DNA from: Geobacter sp. UBA2189
GTDB lineage: Bacteria > Desulfobacterota > Desulfuromonadia > Geobacterales > Pseudopelobacteraceae
Direction of reading: 5' to 3'
Length of the DNA stretch: 35,902 nucleotides
Assembly (NCBI GenBank): GCA_002328035.1
Contig: DCVL01000044.1
Location: 20,725-56,626 of the forward strand
Below, piece after piece: positions 6,175-14,760 of the stretch (positions within the stretch are counted from its first letter, which is position 1; every line of letters starts with the position of its first letter). Under the pieces are notes generated by a model. The model was given only the letters and a program-made list of their open reading frames with translations. It made no database searches and was not told the DNA's origin. A program made the position numbers and the translations under genes.

Positions 6175-8715
6175 TTACGCTGCAAACTGGTTCAACGGCA
6201 CATAATCCTTAATGTAGTCAGGTATCAGCTTCCTGTACTGCATTGGCACGGCCTTTAAATCACGCATCGAGAAGATCGAATTGGTGGCAAGGTCGGTGTA
6301 CTCTTCAAACTCTATAATGTGGCGAATCTGGTCGCTGGTGACGTATGCCTTGAAGAAGTTCTTTATGGCCGGGATAGATTCAGCCTCCTGCGGCTTAAAG
6401 TCTGCAACAAACTTGGAAAACTCTTCTTCCAGCAGCTCATCCTTGGATTTAAAGCGGGGGATCAGGCCGAATATCTTTTCCAGTATCTCACGCAGACCAA
6501 GACGACGATCTACAGCAGCAGCTTTCCGCAGCTTGTCGAGCGTATAATATTCATTAGGCTTGTCGAACACTTCACGGTTGACGTAATCAATAACCTTATC
6601 CCACTGTCCAGCCTCGACAGCCTCCACGATGGTTGCATTCTCCCGGATCGTGTCCTCAAACTTCTCGTAGAACATCCGGTCGATCTTCATTCCCTCATAG
6701 CCGACCGCCTCTTCCTTAATGGTGGAGATTATGTCAGCGCCAAGGTGCTCGTAGGTTGAAACCTCTGTGCCGGTGTCATCGCCTCCGTCATCACCTTTCA
6801 CTTTGCCTTTTGGTTTCGGCAGTTCCAGGATTTCATCGTAGTTGTACTCTTCCTCAAAATATTCGCAGTTGGCAAAGAAGTCGAACAGCTTGTAGGAGGT
6901 TTTGCTCGGCTGTTTGACAAGTTCCTTATGGCCATCATCAAAAAGCTGTTCAAGGAAGTTATGCTTGCGCGTACCTCGCCCCTTGATCTGGATAAAGTCA
7001 GTAGGCGAGAAGATTGGACGAAACAGGCCCAGGTTCAGCAGATCAGGACAATCATAACCGGTGGTCATCATACCGACCGTAACGCAGACGCGGGCCTTGC
7101 TGGTTTTGTAGCTGGGCAGGAAGTTGGCAGAGCCGAGCAGGTTGTTGTTGGTAAAGTTGATGGTGAACTGCTGGGCATCGCTGATCTGTGAGGTAACCTG
7201 CACAGCAAAGTCTGACTGATATTTGCCCGGAAACATCTTGTCGGCCATCAGATTCAGGATCTGCGCAATCTTGCCTGCATGGTTCTGGCTGACAGCAAAG
7301 ATGATGGATTTACCGATCTCGTTACTAATCGGGTCGCGCAGGGCATGTTCCAAAAAGGTTTTGCAAAAGAGCTGGTTGGTTGCATCGGCAAAGAAACGCT
7401 TCTCAAATTCACGTTGTTTGAAGGTCTCTTTCTGATCCTCGCCCTGGTCGTCCTTAAATTCGACAACAAAGCCATCATCCGAGAGAAGCTGGGTGGTTAT
7501 CTCGCTGCGGGCATCCACCACCGTCGGATTGATCAGAAAGCCATCCTTTACGCCATCAAGCAACGAGTAGCGATAGGTTGGCTGGCCATCATCACAGCCA
7601 AAGGTGCGGTAGGTATCAAGCAGCAAACGCCGTTCAAACTCCCGTGGGTCTTTGGTGGTAGGCTTGCCCTTCTCAAACTTTTTCAGGTAGTCACGCGGGG
7701 TGGCAGTCAGGCCCAGCTTGTAGCCGATAAAGTAATCAAACACAGCACGGGCATTGCCGCCAATGGAGCGATGGGCTTCGTCGGATATGACAAAGTCAAA
7801 GTCGGTCGGTGAAAAGAGCTGCTGGTATTTGTTGTTGAAGAGCAGCGACTGTACGGTGGTAACAACAATCTCTGCCCTGCGCCAGTCATCCCTGTTTTCT
7901 TTGTAAATAACGGTCTGGTAATCATTGGCAAGCACCTTGCTGAACGCCTTCTTGGCCTGGTCTTCCAGTTCCAGACGATCCACAAGAAACAGCACGCGGC
8001 GGGCATTGGCGGTACGCAGAAAGAGCTTTATGATTGCGGCAGAGGTAAGGGTCTTGCCTGTTCCGGTGGCCATCTCAAAAAGAAAGCGGTCTTTGCCATC
8101 CTTAACCGCACATTGCAGGGCGTATATGGCTTTTTTCTGGTAGGGGCGGAGAAAACGCAGGCTGTTGGCTTCGATGAAGCCGGGCCGTTCCGCTTCATTC
8201 TTCCAGGCGACCTCAGCAGCATAGCCGGGTCGCTGTGTAAGCACGATGTAGTCATCGTCAACCAGCTCCTCAACAAGTCGCTTTGGATCAGGAACTGTCT
8301 TCTGGTAGCCGCTGACTGATGTGGGTGTTGGGAAGGTGGTAATGACGTAGGGGTTGCCACGCTCCAGATCCCAGAAGTAATGCAGGTTGCCATTGGAGAG
8401 GATGACGAAACGACAGTTTTGGGAACGTGCGTACTTGCGAGCCTGTTCCTTGCCCACCAGCGGGCTTTTATCTTCTGACTTTGCTTCAAGGACGATGAAG
8501 GGAAAGCCTTTCTCATTGAGCAGCAGAAAGTCGATAAAGCCCTTTGAAGACTTTTCAAAGTTTTCACCCAGGGCATCAAGGTCTTGCGTCTTGATGGTGA
8601 TGCTGGGTTCAAGCTGGATATTGGCAGATAGAGGGCCATCGGCAAAGAAACGCCACCCGGCTTCCTCAAGCAGCTTGTTGATTTTGATGCGGGCAGTGGC
8701 TTCTTTTACGGACAT
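6175..8715 (-). CDS. hsdR: Type I restriction enzyme HsdR (EcoEI_R_C type)
   Basis: The 846-residue motor and nuclease subunit of the type I system. The N-terminal HSDR_N nuclease domain has the PD-(D/E)xK residues D62 and E77-A-K79 (FIVLEAK). The SF2 helicase follows, with Walker A ATGTGKT (216-222), DEAH (312-315) and GLTATP (335-340). Later helicase motifs include GMMTTGYDCPDL and QIKGRGTRKH. The C-terminal 200 residues resemble the EcoEI_R_C domain that docks on the methylase. The frame is open to 8796; the ATG at 8715 is chosen because AGGGAA precedes it by 6 bp and MSVKEATARIKIN is a usual HsdR beginning. It is the promoter-proximal gene of the restriction cluster, and no break or frameshift is visible. 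Confidence 0.93.
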   Translation of the reverse strand: MSVKEATARIKINKLLEEAGWRFFADGPLSANIQLEPSITIKTQDLDALGENFEKSSKGFIDFLLLNEKGFPFIVLEAKSEDKSPLVGKEQARKYARSQNCRFVILSNGNLHYFWDLERGNPYVITTFPTPTSVSGYQKTVPDPKRLVEELVDDDYIVLTQRPGYAAEVAWKNEAERPGFIEANSLRFLRPYQKKAIYALQCAVKDGKDRFLFEMATGTGKTLTSAAIIKLFLRTANARRVLFLVDRLELEDQAKKAFSKVLANDYQTVIYKENRDDWRRAEIVVTTVQSLLFNNKYQQLFSPTDFDFVISDEAHRSIGGNARAVFDYFIGYKLGLTATPRDYLKKFEKGKPTTKDPREFERRLLLDTYRTFGCDDGQPTYRYSLLDGVKDGFLINPTVVDARSEITTQLLSDDGFVVEFKDDQGEDQKETFKQREFEKRFFADATNQLFCKTFLEHALRDPISNEIGKSIIFAVSQNHAGKIAQILNLMADKMFPGKYQSDFAVQVTSQISDAQQFTINFTNNNLLGSANFLPSYKTSKARVCVTVGMMTTGYDCPDLLNLGLFRPIFSPTDFIQIKGRGTRKHNFLEQLFDDGHKELVKQPSKTSYKLFDFFANCEYFEEEYNYDEILELPKPKGKVKGDDGGDDTGTEVSTYEHLGADIISTIKEEAVGYEGMKIDRMFYEKFEDTIRENATIVEAVEAGQWDKVIDYVNREVFDKPNEYYTLDKLRKAAAVDRRLGLREILEKIFGLIPRFKSKDELLEEEFSKFVADFKPQEAESIPAIKNFFKAYVTSDQIRHIIEFEEYTDLATNSIFSMRDLKAVPMQYRKLIPDYIKDYVPLNQFAA

Positions 8716-8893
8716 GCTTGGTTCCCTAACGACCGGAAGATTAATATCAATAATGAAACAAGCTGTGAAATTACAACAAAGTCCCAATACTATCAAGGAA
8801 ACTACTCTGTAAAAAAGGATTGACTGAAGAATTTGGATTTAAAGGGCGGCGGACACTGAGAGTAACATAAAACTTCAGTGCACAATGGGTAAC

Positions 8894-8928
8894 AAAAAAG
8901 GGACTTGCCGTTTGGCAAGCCCCTTTGA
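8894..8928 (-). terminator. Rho-independent terminator after tRNA-fMet
   Basis: A ten-base stem (plus-strand GGGACTTGCC and GGCAAGCCCC, one mismatch) with a short loop is followed on the minus strand by a run of six T. It ends the tRNA-fMet transcript. On the plus strand the hairpin is also followed by T-rich sequence, so it may work in both directions and insulate the restriction island. Confidence 0.85.
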
Positions 8929-8935
8929 TTTTTTT

Positions 8936-9012
<77 letters not shown>

Positions 9013-9027
9013 ATAGGAGGAAAGACT

Positions 9028-9056
9028 TTATAACAAAAGACTCTTGTTTAAGTCAA
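9028..9056 (-). promoter_or_regulatory. Sigma-70-type promoter of tRNA-fMet
   Basis: On the minus strand TTGACT (9051-9056) is separated by 17 bp from TTATAA (9028-9033), about 16 bp before the tRNA 5' end. It lies in the 51-bp gap between ispF and the tRNA, so the tRNA need not depend on read-through from ispF. Confidence 0.72.
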
Positions 9057-9063
9057 CCTGTTT

Positions 9064-9537
9064 TTATATCCTGCTTAACAATACCACAGCATGGGCAGAG
9101 ATTCCTTCCTGCCTACCGGTGAAACCAAGTCCTTCCTCAGTTGTCGCTTTTACATTTATCCTGTCAATTTCAACAGAACAGACCCCGGCTATGTTTTCAC
9201 GCATAGTCTTGATATGCGGTGCCATTTTTGGTCTTTGGGCTATGATGGTAGCATCCAGATTGCCGACCTGATAACCCTTTTCTCTGACAAGGCCTACTAC
9301 ATGCGCCAGAAGCTTCATAGAATCTGCCCCCTTGAAGGCAGGATCCGTATCAGGAAAATGCTTTCCTATATCACCCATGGCAAGAGCACCAAGAAGGGCA
9401 TCGGCAATCGCATGCAGCAGTACATCAGCATCTGAATGCCCAAGTAATCCCTTTTCCCAAGGGATTACAACCCCTCCAATGATAAGCTTTCTATCTTCCA
9501 CCAGGCGGTGGACATCGTAGCCATGCCCTATTCTCAT
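9064..9537 (-). CDS. ispF: 2-C-methyl-D-erythritol 2,4-cyclodiphosphate synthase
   Basis: This 157-residue enzyme of the non-mevalonate isoprenoid pathway cyclises CDP-methylerythritol 2-phosphate, releasing CMP. The N-terminus MRIGHGYDVHRL gives the zinc ligands D8 and H10; LLGHSDADVLLHA supplies H34 and zinc ligand H42. The DIGKHFPDTDP loop and the C-terminal KATTEEGLGFTG stretch are typical. Length matches the family (about 157-160). The ATG overlaps the 3' end of ttcA by 4 bp, so the two are translationally coupled. It is the last gene of the metX-ttcA-ispF run. Confidence 0.97.
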   Translation of the reverse strand: MRIGHGYDVHRLVEDRKLIIGGVVIPWEKGLLGHSDADVLLHAIADALLGALAMGDIGKHFPDTDPAFKGADSMKLLAHVVGLVREKGYQVGNLDATIIAQRPKMAPHIKTMRENIAGVCSVEIDRINVKATTEEGLGFTGRQEGISAHAVVLLSRI

Positions 9538-10310
9538 ATCTCACTTTTCCTGATTGTATTAGGATCCAGTAGATGTCGCGGCTGGACATTCCGAAGCGAT
9601 GCAAGAAGACTGTTCCTGATCTGCGGAATCTCACGTTCTAAATCGCTTAGAAGCTGCTTAATCCTGAACCGGCTCTGTTCCTTATCGGCAATTGGACATT
9701 TTGTTGCAAAAGTGGTTACTCCAGCCTGTTCCGCCACGCTGATTATATCCTTTTCAGACAGATAGACAAGTGGACGGATTACAGTTATGTCTCCATCGTC
9801 ACAGACTGTTTTTGCAGCCATAGCCTTAATGGTGCCGACAAAGAACTGGTTCATCAGCAGTGTCTCGATGAAGTCATCACGGTGGTGACCCAATGCAAGC
9901 AGATTACAGCCCAGACGACGGGCTACCCCATACAATGCGCCCCGTTTCAGTCTGGCACAGAAGGAACAGTAGGATGAGCCGTGGCGCAGCTTGCTGTTTA
10001 TCAACTCTGCATGCCCCGTCTCTTCAACAATCAGTTCAAGCCCCAGCTTTTCGACAAAACGGCGGATTATACAAGCATCAAATCCGGCAAGTCCGTTATC
10101 AATAGCCACAGGAATGAGTTCATAACGGACAGGCGCTCGCCTTTGAAGTTCAGCAAGCAGGAGCAACATAATCAGTGAATCCTTGCCTCCAGACACCCCC
10201 ACACAGATCCGGTCACCATCGCTAACAAGAGAGAAATCACCTATTGCCCTCCCTGCTCCGTTTCTCAGCCTTCTCCAAAGTTTGGGATCAACCCCTTCAG
10301 GTGACATCAT
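9534..10310 (-). CDS. ttcA: TtcA-like tRNA 2-thiocytidine synthetase
   Basis: The 258-residue PP-loop ATPase carries SGGKDS (40-45), the pyrophosphate loop that activates the target base by adenylation. It has the CSFC pair (C115, C118) and a distal C205 in TKCPIAD; these cysteines hold the [4Fe-4S] cluster in TtcA enzymes, which thiolate C32 of certain tRNAs. The GHHRDDFIETLLMN motif is also typical. TtcA is normally somewhat longer (about 310), so another member of the TtcA/TtuA family with a different position or tRNA is possible. The gene starts 3 bp after the metX stop and overlaps ispF, so it belongs to the riboswitch-led operon. Confidence 0.87.
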   Translation of the reverse strand: MMSPEGVDPKLWRRLRNGAGRAIGDFSLVSDGDRICVGVSGGKDSLIMLLLLAELQRRAPVRYELIPVAIDNGLAGFDACIIRRFVEKLGLELIVEETGHAELINSKLRHGSSYCSFCARLKRGALYGVARRLGCNLLALGHHRDDFIETLLMNQFFVGTIKAMAAKTVCDDGDITVIRPLVYLSEKDIISVAEQAGVTTFATKCPIADKEQSRFRIKQLLSDLEREIPQIRNSLLASLRNVQPRHLLDPNTIRKSEI

Positions 10311-10313
10311 CCG

Positions 10314-11417
10314 TCAGTTCTGTGCCCGTTCCAGCAAATTTCGAACCATCGGGCTGAAGGCCTCATGTTCAAGGAGAAAGGCATCATGGCCATATGCGGA
10401 CTGAATCAGGTGATATTCTACATCCTTGCCAAGTGTTTTCAAGCAGTTAACCATATCTTCAGTTTGATAGGGAGGATAAAGCCAGTCTGAGCTGAAGGCA
10501 AAAAACTGAATCGGGGCTTTAACATTGGTGAAGGCATCCGCCATTGATTCAAAACCCATTGAAACATCATAGAGGTCAAGGGATTTGGCCAGATAAAGAA
10601 AGGAGTTTGCATCAAAGCGATCCACAAAGTTATATCCGTTGTAATTCAGGTATCGCTCAACCTCAAACTGCCCGAAGAAGTCAAAGAGACCGTCCCTGGC
10701 CGAGAAACGACGGTCAAACTTCTGCCACATCGATTCATCAGACAGGAAGGTTATGTGACCGATACCACGAGCCAGAGCAAGGCCATCTTTAGGATTATGC
10801 TTATACTCCCCCTTTTTCCAGGTTGGATCGTTGTAGATAGCCCAACGGGCAACAGCATTGAGGGAAATAGCCTGTGGAGAAGGCCGCGGGGTTGTGGCAA
10901 GGGCAATTACGGAGGCAACCCGTTCAGGATACTGTGTAGCCCATTCCAGAGCCTGCATTCCACCCATGCTCCCACCCATTACAGAAAGAAGTCTGGTGAT
11001 TCCAAGACTGTCGAGGAGGAGAGCCTGAGCCCGAACCATATCCCTGACTGTTATTACAGGGAATGTGAGGTTATATCGCTTGCCAGTTTTGGGATTTACA
11101 GAGGCAGGACCGGTTGAACCATAGCAGGAACCAATTACATTGGAACAGATCACAAAATAACGATCGGTATCAAGCAGACGGCCAGAACCGACAATGGCAT
11201 CCCACCAACCTGGCTTACTCTCCTCCTCTCGCCTCTTTCCAGCAAGGTGGGCATCACCCGTCCAGGCATGCTCCACCATTATGGCGTTGGATTTATCAGC
11301 ATTCAGCTTGCCGTAAGTTTCATAGACAAGGGTTACAGGCGCAAGTATCCTTCCGCTGTCAAGCCTTATTCCCGAATTGAATGTTATTGTCTGCTCTTGC
11401 ACAATTCCTACAGACAT
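10314..11417 (-). CDS. metX: Homoserine O-acetyltransferase MetX
   Basis: The 367-residue alpha/beta hydrolase acylates homoserine from an acyl-CoA, committing it to methionine synthesis. It begins MSVGIVQEQTITF. It has the nucleophile elbow GGSMGG with catalytic S150, the Asp in SSDWLYPP and the His in YGHDAFLLE, completing the triad. The open frame runs to 11477, but those codons lie in the SAM-I riboswitch and its hairpin. The ATG at 11417 follows the hairpin directly and uses AGGGGC as ribosome-binding site. No metW follows it, although metX and metW are often adjacent in related bacteria. Acetyl versus succinyl donor cannot be settled by eye. Confidence 0.94.
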   Translation of the reverse strand: MSVGIVQEQTITFNSGIRLDSGRILAPVTLVYETYGKLNADKSNAIMVEHAWTGDAHLAGKRREEESKPGWWDAIVGSGRLLDTDRYFVICSNVIGSCYGSTGPASVNPKTGKRYNLTFPVITVRDMVRAQALLLDSLGITRLLSVMGGSMGGMQALEWATQYPERVASVIALATTPRPSPQAISLNAVARWAIYNDPTWKKGEYKHNPKDGLALARGIGHITFLSDESMWQKFDRRFSARDGLFDFFGQFEVERYLNYNGYNFVDRFDANSFLYLAKSLDLYDVSMGFESMADAFTNVKAPIQFFAFSSDWLYPPYQTEDMVNCLKTLGKDVEYHLIQSAYGHDAFLLEHEAFSPMVRNLLERAQN

Positions 11418-11418
11418 G

Positions 11419-11451
11419 AAAAGCCCCTGTTCATAATGAGCAGGGGCTTTT
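11419..11451 (-). promoter_or_regulatory. Riboswitch expression-platform hairpin hiding the metX RBS
   Basis: A strong hairpin (minus-strand AAAAGCCCCTG arm, ATTAT-type loop, CAGGGGCTTTT arm) sits between the SAM aptamer and the metX ATG. The only good ribosome-binding sequence, AGGGG, is in its 3' arm about 6 bp from the start codon. Folding would block initiation. It may also terminate transcription, but only four T follow the stem. Confidence 0.75.
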
Positions 11452-11472
11452 GGATTTCTCATAAGCGCCTCG

Positions 11473-11576
11473 CTCATCTTCGCCTTTCGGCAGGATTTAG
11501 CACCTGACGCCCCAATTAAAAGGAACCGGTTGCTGTGGTTTCGTCGGGCCTTGTCCCTCCACCACTCTTGATAAGC
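11473..11576 (-). ncRNA. SAM-I (S-box) riboswitch aptamer
   Basis: The minus strand carries the conserved S-box landmarks in order: CTTATCAAGAG at the 5' end, GGTGGAGGGAC, GGCCCGACGAAACC, CAGCAACC, GGTGCTAAATCCTGCC and the closing GAAAGGCGAAGATGAG. CTTATC and GATGAG form the basal P1 stem. Binding of S-adenosylmethionine should stabilise P1 and reduce metX expression, which fits a methionine-biosynthesis gene. Confidence 0.95.
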
Positions 11577-11590
11577 AGGTTGTAACGAGC

Positions 11591-11619
11591 AAAATACGTT
11601 AACAGAATTTAAGAGTCAA
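11591..11619 (-). promoter_or_regulatory. Promoter of the metX riboswitch transcript
   Basis: TTGACT (11614-11619) and TATTTT (11591-11596) are spaced by 17 bp on the minus strand. They end about 15 bp before the first conserved base of the SAM aptamer, so transcription would begin just upstream of P1. Confidence 0.75.
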
Positions 11620-11708
11620 TCTAAATCCTGATTGTAATTTTTCAGGAATGTATTCTTGAGTTTAGATAAGAGTTATCGCTTTTTTCATTTTTAGAGCCAA
11701 TTCTCTGC

Positions 11709-11736
11709 TTGCATTTTTTCCTGCCAGAGGTATTAT
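11709..11736 (+). promoter_or_regulatory. Putative trxA promoter
   Basis: TTGCAT (11709-11714), a 16-bp spacer and TATTAT (11731-11736) precede the trxA start by about 40 bp. This is the only good sigma-70-like pair I see in the divergent metX/trxA gap. Confidence 0.5.
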
Positions 11737-11776
11737 TCAAAAAGTTTAATGTATCCCCAAACACAAGGAGGCTATA

Positions 11777-12106
11777 ATGGCCAGCGATGCTGTTCTCACC
11801 CTGACCGATGCAACTTTTGACCGTGATGTTCTACAATCAGACCTGCCTGTACTCGTTGATTTCTGGGCAACCTGGTGCGCCCCATGCAAGGCCATTGGGC
11901 CACTGGTTGACTCTATCGCTGCAGACTATGCCGGCAAGGTAAAGGTAGGCAAGGTTAACGTAGACGACAACCCCGCTACACCTGGCAGGTATGGTGTTCG
12001 TGGAATCCCCACTCTTATCCTATTCAAGGGCGGTAAAGTGGTTGATCAGGTAGTAGGAGCTGTTCCCAAGTCACAATTGGATGCCCTTATAGCAAAGGCT
12101 CTCTAG
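11777..12106 (+). CDS. trxA: Thioredoxin
   Basis: A 109-residue cytoplasmic thioredoxin, the standard length. The active site is WCAPC instead of the commoner WCGPC, in the context LVDFWATWCAPCKAIGP. The cis-proline is in RGIPTLILFKGG. The Ala within CxPC is a frequent variant and should still give a dithiol reductase, perhaps with a shifted redox potential. AAGGAGG precedes the ATG. The next gene starts immediately after the TAG and encodes an exported thioredoxin-fold protein, so cytoplasmic and periplasmic thiol proteins appear to be co-transcribed. Confidence 0.95.
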   Translation: MASDAVLTLTDATFDRDVLQSDLPVLVDFWATWCAPCKAIGPLVDSIAADYAGKVKVGKVNVDDNPATPGRYGVRGIPTLILFKGGKVVDQVVGAVPKSQLDALIAKAL

Positions 12107-12628
12107 GTGCCAAAGCTCTCTGGAATCTTCAGCAGGACTGTGACTCTATTACTCACAGCCCTGCTTTTTTTTGCAATCCCCGCCAAATCGGAAGCTGCTA
12201 CAGTACTTAACCAACCTGCTCCTGCCTTCAAGCTGTTTTCTATTAATGGAGAGCCTGTCTCAACTACCGGACTTAAAGGTTCAGTAGTTCTGATTGATTT
12301 CTGGGCTACATGGTGTCCGCCATGCAGGGAGTCACTGCCGTTTATGAATGAGCTCCATCGTAAATATGCCAAACAGGGGTTGCAGATAATAGGTATGAAT
12401 GTTGATGAAGGCGGAGAGCGACAAATCAAGTCTTTTATCGCTGAAAAGGGGCTAAGCTACACCATCATAATGGCACCCCGCAAATTGCAGGACGATTACG
12501 GCGTACGCGCTCTGCCTGTGATATTTGTGCTTAACAAAAAAGGAGTTGTCGTTAGGCAACTCCTTGGCTTTTCACCTTCTCATGGTAAATATATAGAAAA
12601 TCTGATCAAAACACTTCTTATTGAATAA
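12107..12628 (+). CDS. Exported TlpA/ResA-like thiol-disulfide oxidoreductase
   Basis: The 173-residue product begins with a Sec signal peptide: a basic start, a hydrophobic core around LLLTALLFFAIP, and likely cleavage after KSEA. The mature part is a redoxin domain with LIDFWATWCPPCRESLPF (active site CPPC) and the cis-proline segment VRALPVIFVLNKKG. TlpA/ResA proteins keep periplasmic cysteines reduced, for example the haem-binding CXXCH of c-type cytochromes, a plausible role in a cytochrome-rich lineage. The GTG start directly abuts the trxA TAG without a strong ribosome-binding site, suggesting coupled translation. The specific client is unknown. Confidence 0.88.
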   Translation: MPKLSGIFSRTVTLLLTALLFFAIPAKSEAATVLNQPAPAFKLFSINGEPVSTTGLKGSVVLIDFWATWCPPCRESLPFMNELHRKYAKQGLQIIGMNVDEGGERQIKSFIAEKGLSYTIIMAPRKLQDDYGVRALPVIFVLNKKGVVVRQLLGFSPSHGKYIENLIKTLLIE

Positions 12629-12653
12629 CGCGCATTACAGTTCATATACTTTT

Positions 12654-13526
12654 TTATAAACAGCACATCTTTTCCCGCAGATAATCGCCAAATTCCTGCT
12701 TGAACTCATCGCGCTTCAGAGCCAGATCCACCGTTGCCTTCAAAAAACCCAGCTTATCACCACAGTCATGACGCACCCCTTCAAACAGGCAGCCATACAC
12801 AGCCTCATCAGCTGAAAGCCTCTTTATGGCGTCTGTCAACTGGATCTCCCCACCCCTGCCAGGTTCCTGTTTCTCCAGAATCTGGAAGATGGCAGGAGTA
12901 AGCACGTATCGCCCTATAATTGCCATGTCCGAAGGAGCCTCTTCTCTTTTGGGCTTCTCAACCATATCGGTTATTTCCATAATCCTATCTGTAATCCTGT
13001 TGACAGCAACACAGCCATATGAAGAGATCTGCTCCATCGGCACCTGCTCAAGCGCAAGCACGCTTCCCCTGTAATGCTCGTAAAGATCCAGCAACTGCCT
13101 GAGACAAGGAACAGAACCATCAATAATGTCATCGCCAAGCAGCACGGCAAAAGGCTCGTTGCCTATAAAATCTCTGGCACAGAGGATCGCATGCCCGAGC
13201 CCAAGTGCCTTTTTCTGCCGGACATAGAAGATATCGACCATATCGGCGATATCACGAACCGCCTGCAAGGTCTTGTCCTTACCCTTTTCTTCAAGGTGGC
13301 TTTCCAGCTCGGGAGAACTGTCAAAATGATCCTCTATGGAACGTTTGGTTCTACCTGTCACAAAGATGATCTGCTCGATCCCTGCTGCCACAGCCTCTTC
13401 CACAACATACTGAACCAGAGGCTTGTCAATCAACGGCAGCATCTCTTTAGGAGAGGACTTGGTTGCCGGAAGAAAACGGGTTCCAAGACCTGCTACAGGA
13501 AATATCGCTTTACGTACCTTCATCAT
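12654..13526 (-). CDS. galU: UTP-glucose-1-phosphate uridylyltransferase
   Basis: This 290-residue nucleotidyltransferase makes UDP-glucose from UTP and glucose 1-phosphate for envelope polysaccharides. The nucleotide-binding N-terminus is FPVAGLGTRFLPATKSSPKE with the DKPLVQYVVEEA follow-up, and AVLLGDDIID holds the metal-binding Asp residues. VEKPKREEAPS and GRYVLTPAIF are further family motifs. Length is usual. The first ATG overlaps the folD stop (ATGA); the adjacent second ATG at 13523 is better spaced from GGAGG, so either may be used. It is cotranscribed with folD and converges on the tlpA-like gene across 25 bp with no clear terminator. Confidence 0.96.
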   Translation of the reverse strand: MMKVRKAIFPVAGLGTRFLPATKSSPKEMLPLIDKPLVQYVVEEAVAAGIEQIIFVTGRTKRSIEDHFDSSPELESHLEEKGKDKTLQAVRDIADMVDIFYVRQKKALGLGHAILCARDFIGNEPFAVLLGDDIIDGSVPCLRQLLDLYEHYRGSVLALEQVPMEQISSYGCVAVNRITDRIMEITDMVEKPKREEAPSDMAIIGRYVLTPAIFQILEKQEPGRGGEIQLTDAIKRLSADEAVYGCLFEGVRHDCGDKLGFLKATVDLALKRDEFKQEFGDYLREKMCCL

Positions 13527-14380
13527 TTGCCTCCGATTGTCCGCTGCGCAGATTCCAGTGTATTTTGAAGCAGCATCGCAATGGTCATAGGACCAACGCC
13601 GCCAGGAACAGGGGTAATGGCGATGGCACGCTCTGCAGCGGCTGCATATTCGACATCGCCAACCAGCTTTTTCTCTCCTACGCGGTTTATTCCCACATCA
13701 ATTACAACCGCTCCAGGCTTTATCCAGTCTCCTTTTACCATTTCAGGTTTACCAACAGCGGCAATAACAACATCTGCCCTGCGTACAACATCTGCAAGAT
13801 CCTTTGTACGTGAGTGACAGATAGTAACGGTTGCATGACGGGAGAGACACATAAGGGCAACAGGCTTACCAACAATATTTGAACGACCAACCACTACAAC
13901 CTCTTTGCCATTCAGATCATAGCCTATTTCATCCAGCATCACCATTACGCCATATGGGGTGCAAGGTTGCAGAATCGGCTTGCCTATAGCCAGCCGCCCC
14001 ACATTATATGGATGAAAACCATCAGCATCCTTCATTGGAGAAATCGCCTCCAGCACCTTATCAGTATCAATATGAGCCGGTAACGGGAGCTGAACCAGTA
14101 TCCCATGAACCCGCTCATCTGCGTTCAGTTGTCCAATCAGAGCCAGCAGTTCTGCCTCAGAAGTGGATTCCGGCAATTCATGGTCAGCAGAATACATCCC
14201 CAGTTCAACGCAGATCTTCTTTTTCATTCCAACGTAAACACGACTGGCCGGATCATCTCCTACTAGCACTACTGCCAATCCAGGCGTGAAGCCCTTTGCC
14301 TTAAGCAGAGCTACTGTACTCTTAATCTTTTCCCTTACCTTTGCAGCAATTGCCTTGCCATCAATAATCCGAGCCGCCAT
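13523..14380 (-). CDS. folD: Bifunctional methylene-THF dehydrogenase/cyclohydrolase
   Basis: A 285-residue FolD, which interconverts 5,10-methylene-THF and 10-formyl-THF with NADP+. It has the YVGMKKKICVELGM catalytic segment (Tyr and Lys), the GILVQLPLPAHID motif, the VVVGRSNIVGKPVA nucleotide-binding loop and the C-terminal TPVPGGVGPMTIAML signature. The open frame extends to 14428, but the ATG at 14380 (MAARIIDGKAIA) has GGAGG 8 bp upstream and matches the family start. It overlaps galU by 4 bp and is the first gene of that pair. The promoter must lie in the 380-bp gap shared with the hybrid kinase. Confidence 0.97.
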   Translation of the reverse strand: MAARIIDGKAIAAKVREKIKSTVALLKAKGFTPGLAVVLVGDDPASRVYVGMKKKICVELGMYSADHELPESTSEAELLALIGQLNADERVHGILVQLPLPAHIDTDKVLEAISPMKDADGFHPYNVGRLAIGKPILQPCTPYGVMVMLDEIGYDLNGKEVVVVGRSNIVGKPVALMCLSRHATVTICHSRTKDLADVVRRADVVIAAVGKPEMVKGDWIKPGAVVIDVGINRVGEKKLVGDVEYAAAAERAIAITPVPGGVGPMTIAMLLQNTLESAQRTIGGK

Positions 14381-14760
14381 ACTTTTATCCTCCAATATCA
14401 ACTGATTTTCCCCGATAATACGGTTCAAATGGGCAGATGTAAAGCCGTTGAATCTATTTTTCTCTTTAATCTTGCCATTAATAAAAAATATGAATAAATG
14501 TAAGGCAAAACATACAGTTTAAAACGGTCTCATTTATAGTCCGTTCCAGATTAATCAAGATAGTGGAGAATTAAAATGTCCACTGCCTATTTAAAAACAT
14601 CTGAGTAAACCTCGTGGAAATAATGAAACCCCTCTTGCTGGTGGCTAGAAACTGGAGGTTATAAATTCAGAGGATGCTGGCTCGAAATACCCTGGCAGGT
14701 ACAGATTGAACAGACCGATAAGATAGGCCTGGAAGCAGAGAGTATCTAAATGGTAAAACT
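14381..14760 (+). other. 380-bp divergent gap with a possibly structured kinase leader
   Basis: No gene is visible. The half nearest the hybrid kinase shows pairing potential: near 14608-14668 AACCTC can pair with GAGGTT, and flanking CTGA with TCAG, enclosing about 40 nt. It does not match the GEMM (c-di-GMP-I) or SAM consensus as I know them. A four-codon frame, ATG GTA AAA CTA TGA, at 14750-14764 overlaps the kinase ATG. The folD promoter should also lie here, but I cannot place it confidently. Confidence 0.4.

Noticed and set aside
11418..11477. Longer metX start at 11477
   Set aside because: These codons encode the end of the SAM riboswitch and its hairpin; the ribosome-binding site and family alignment favour 11417.
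12537..12577. Terminator-like hairpin inside the TlpA-like gene
   Set aside because: AAGGAGTTG and CAACTCCTT pair well, but they encode conserved residues and only four T follow, so it is probably a coding coincidence.
14600..14700. c-di-GMP (GEMM) riboswitch before the hybrid kinase
   Set aside because: The conserved GEMM segments such as the GCAAA-containing junction and the GNRA tetraloop receptor are not present.
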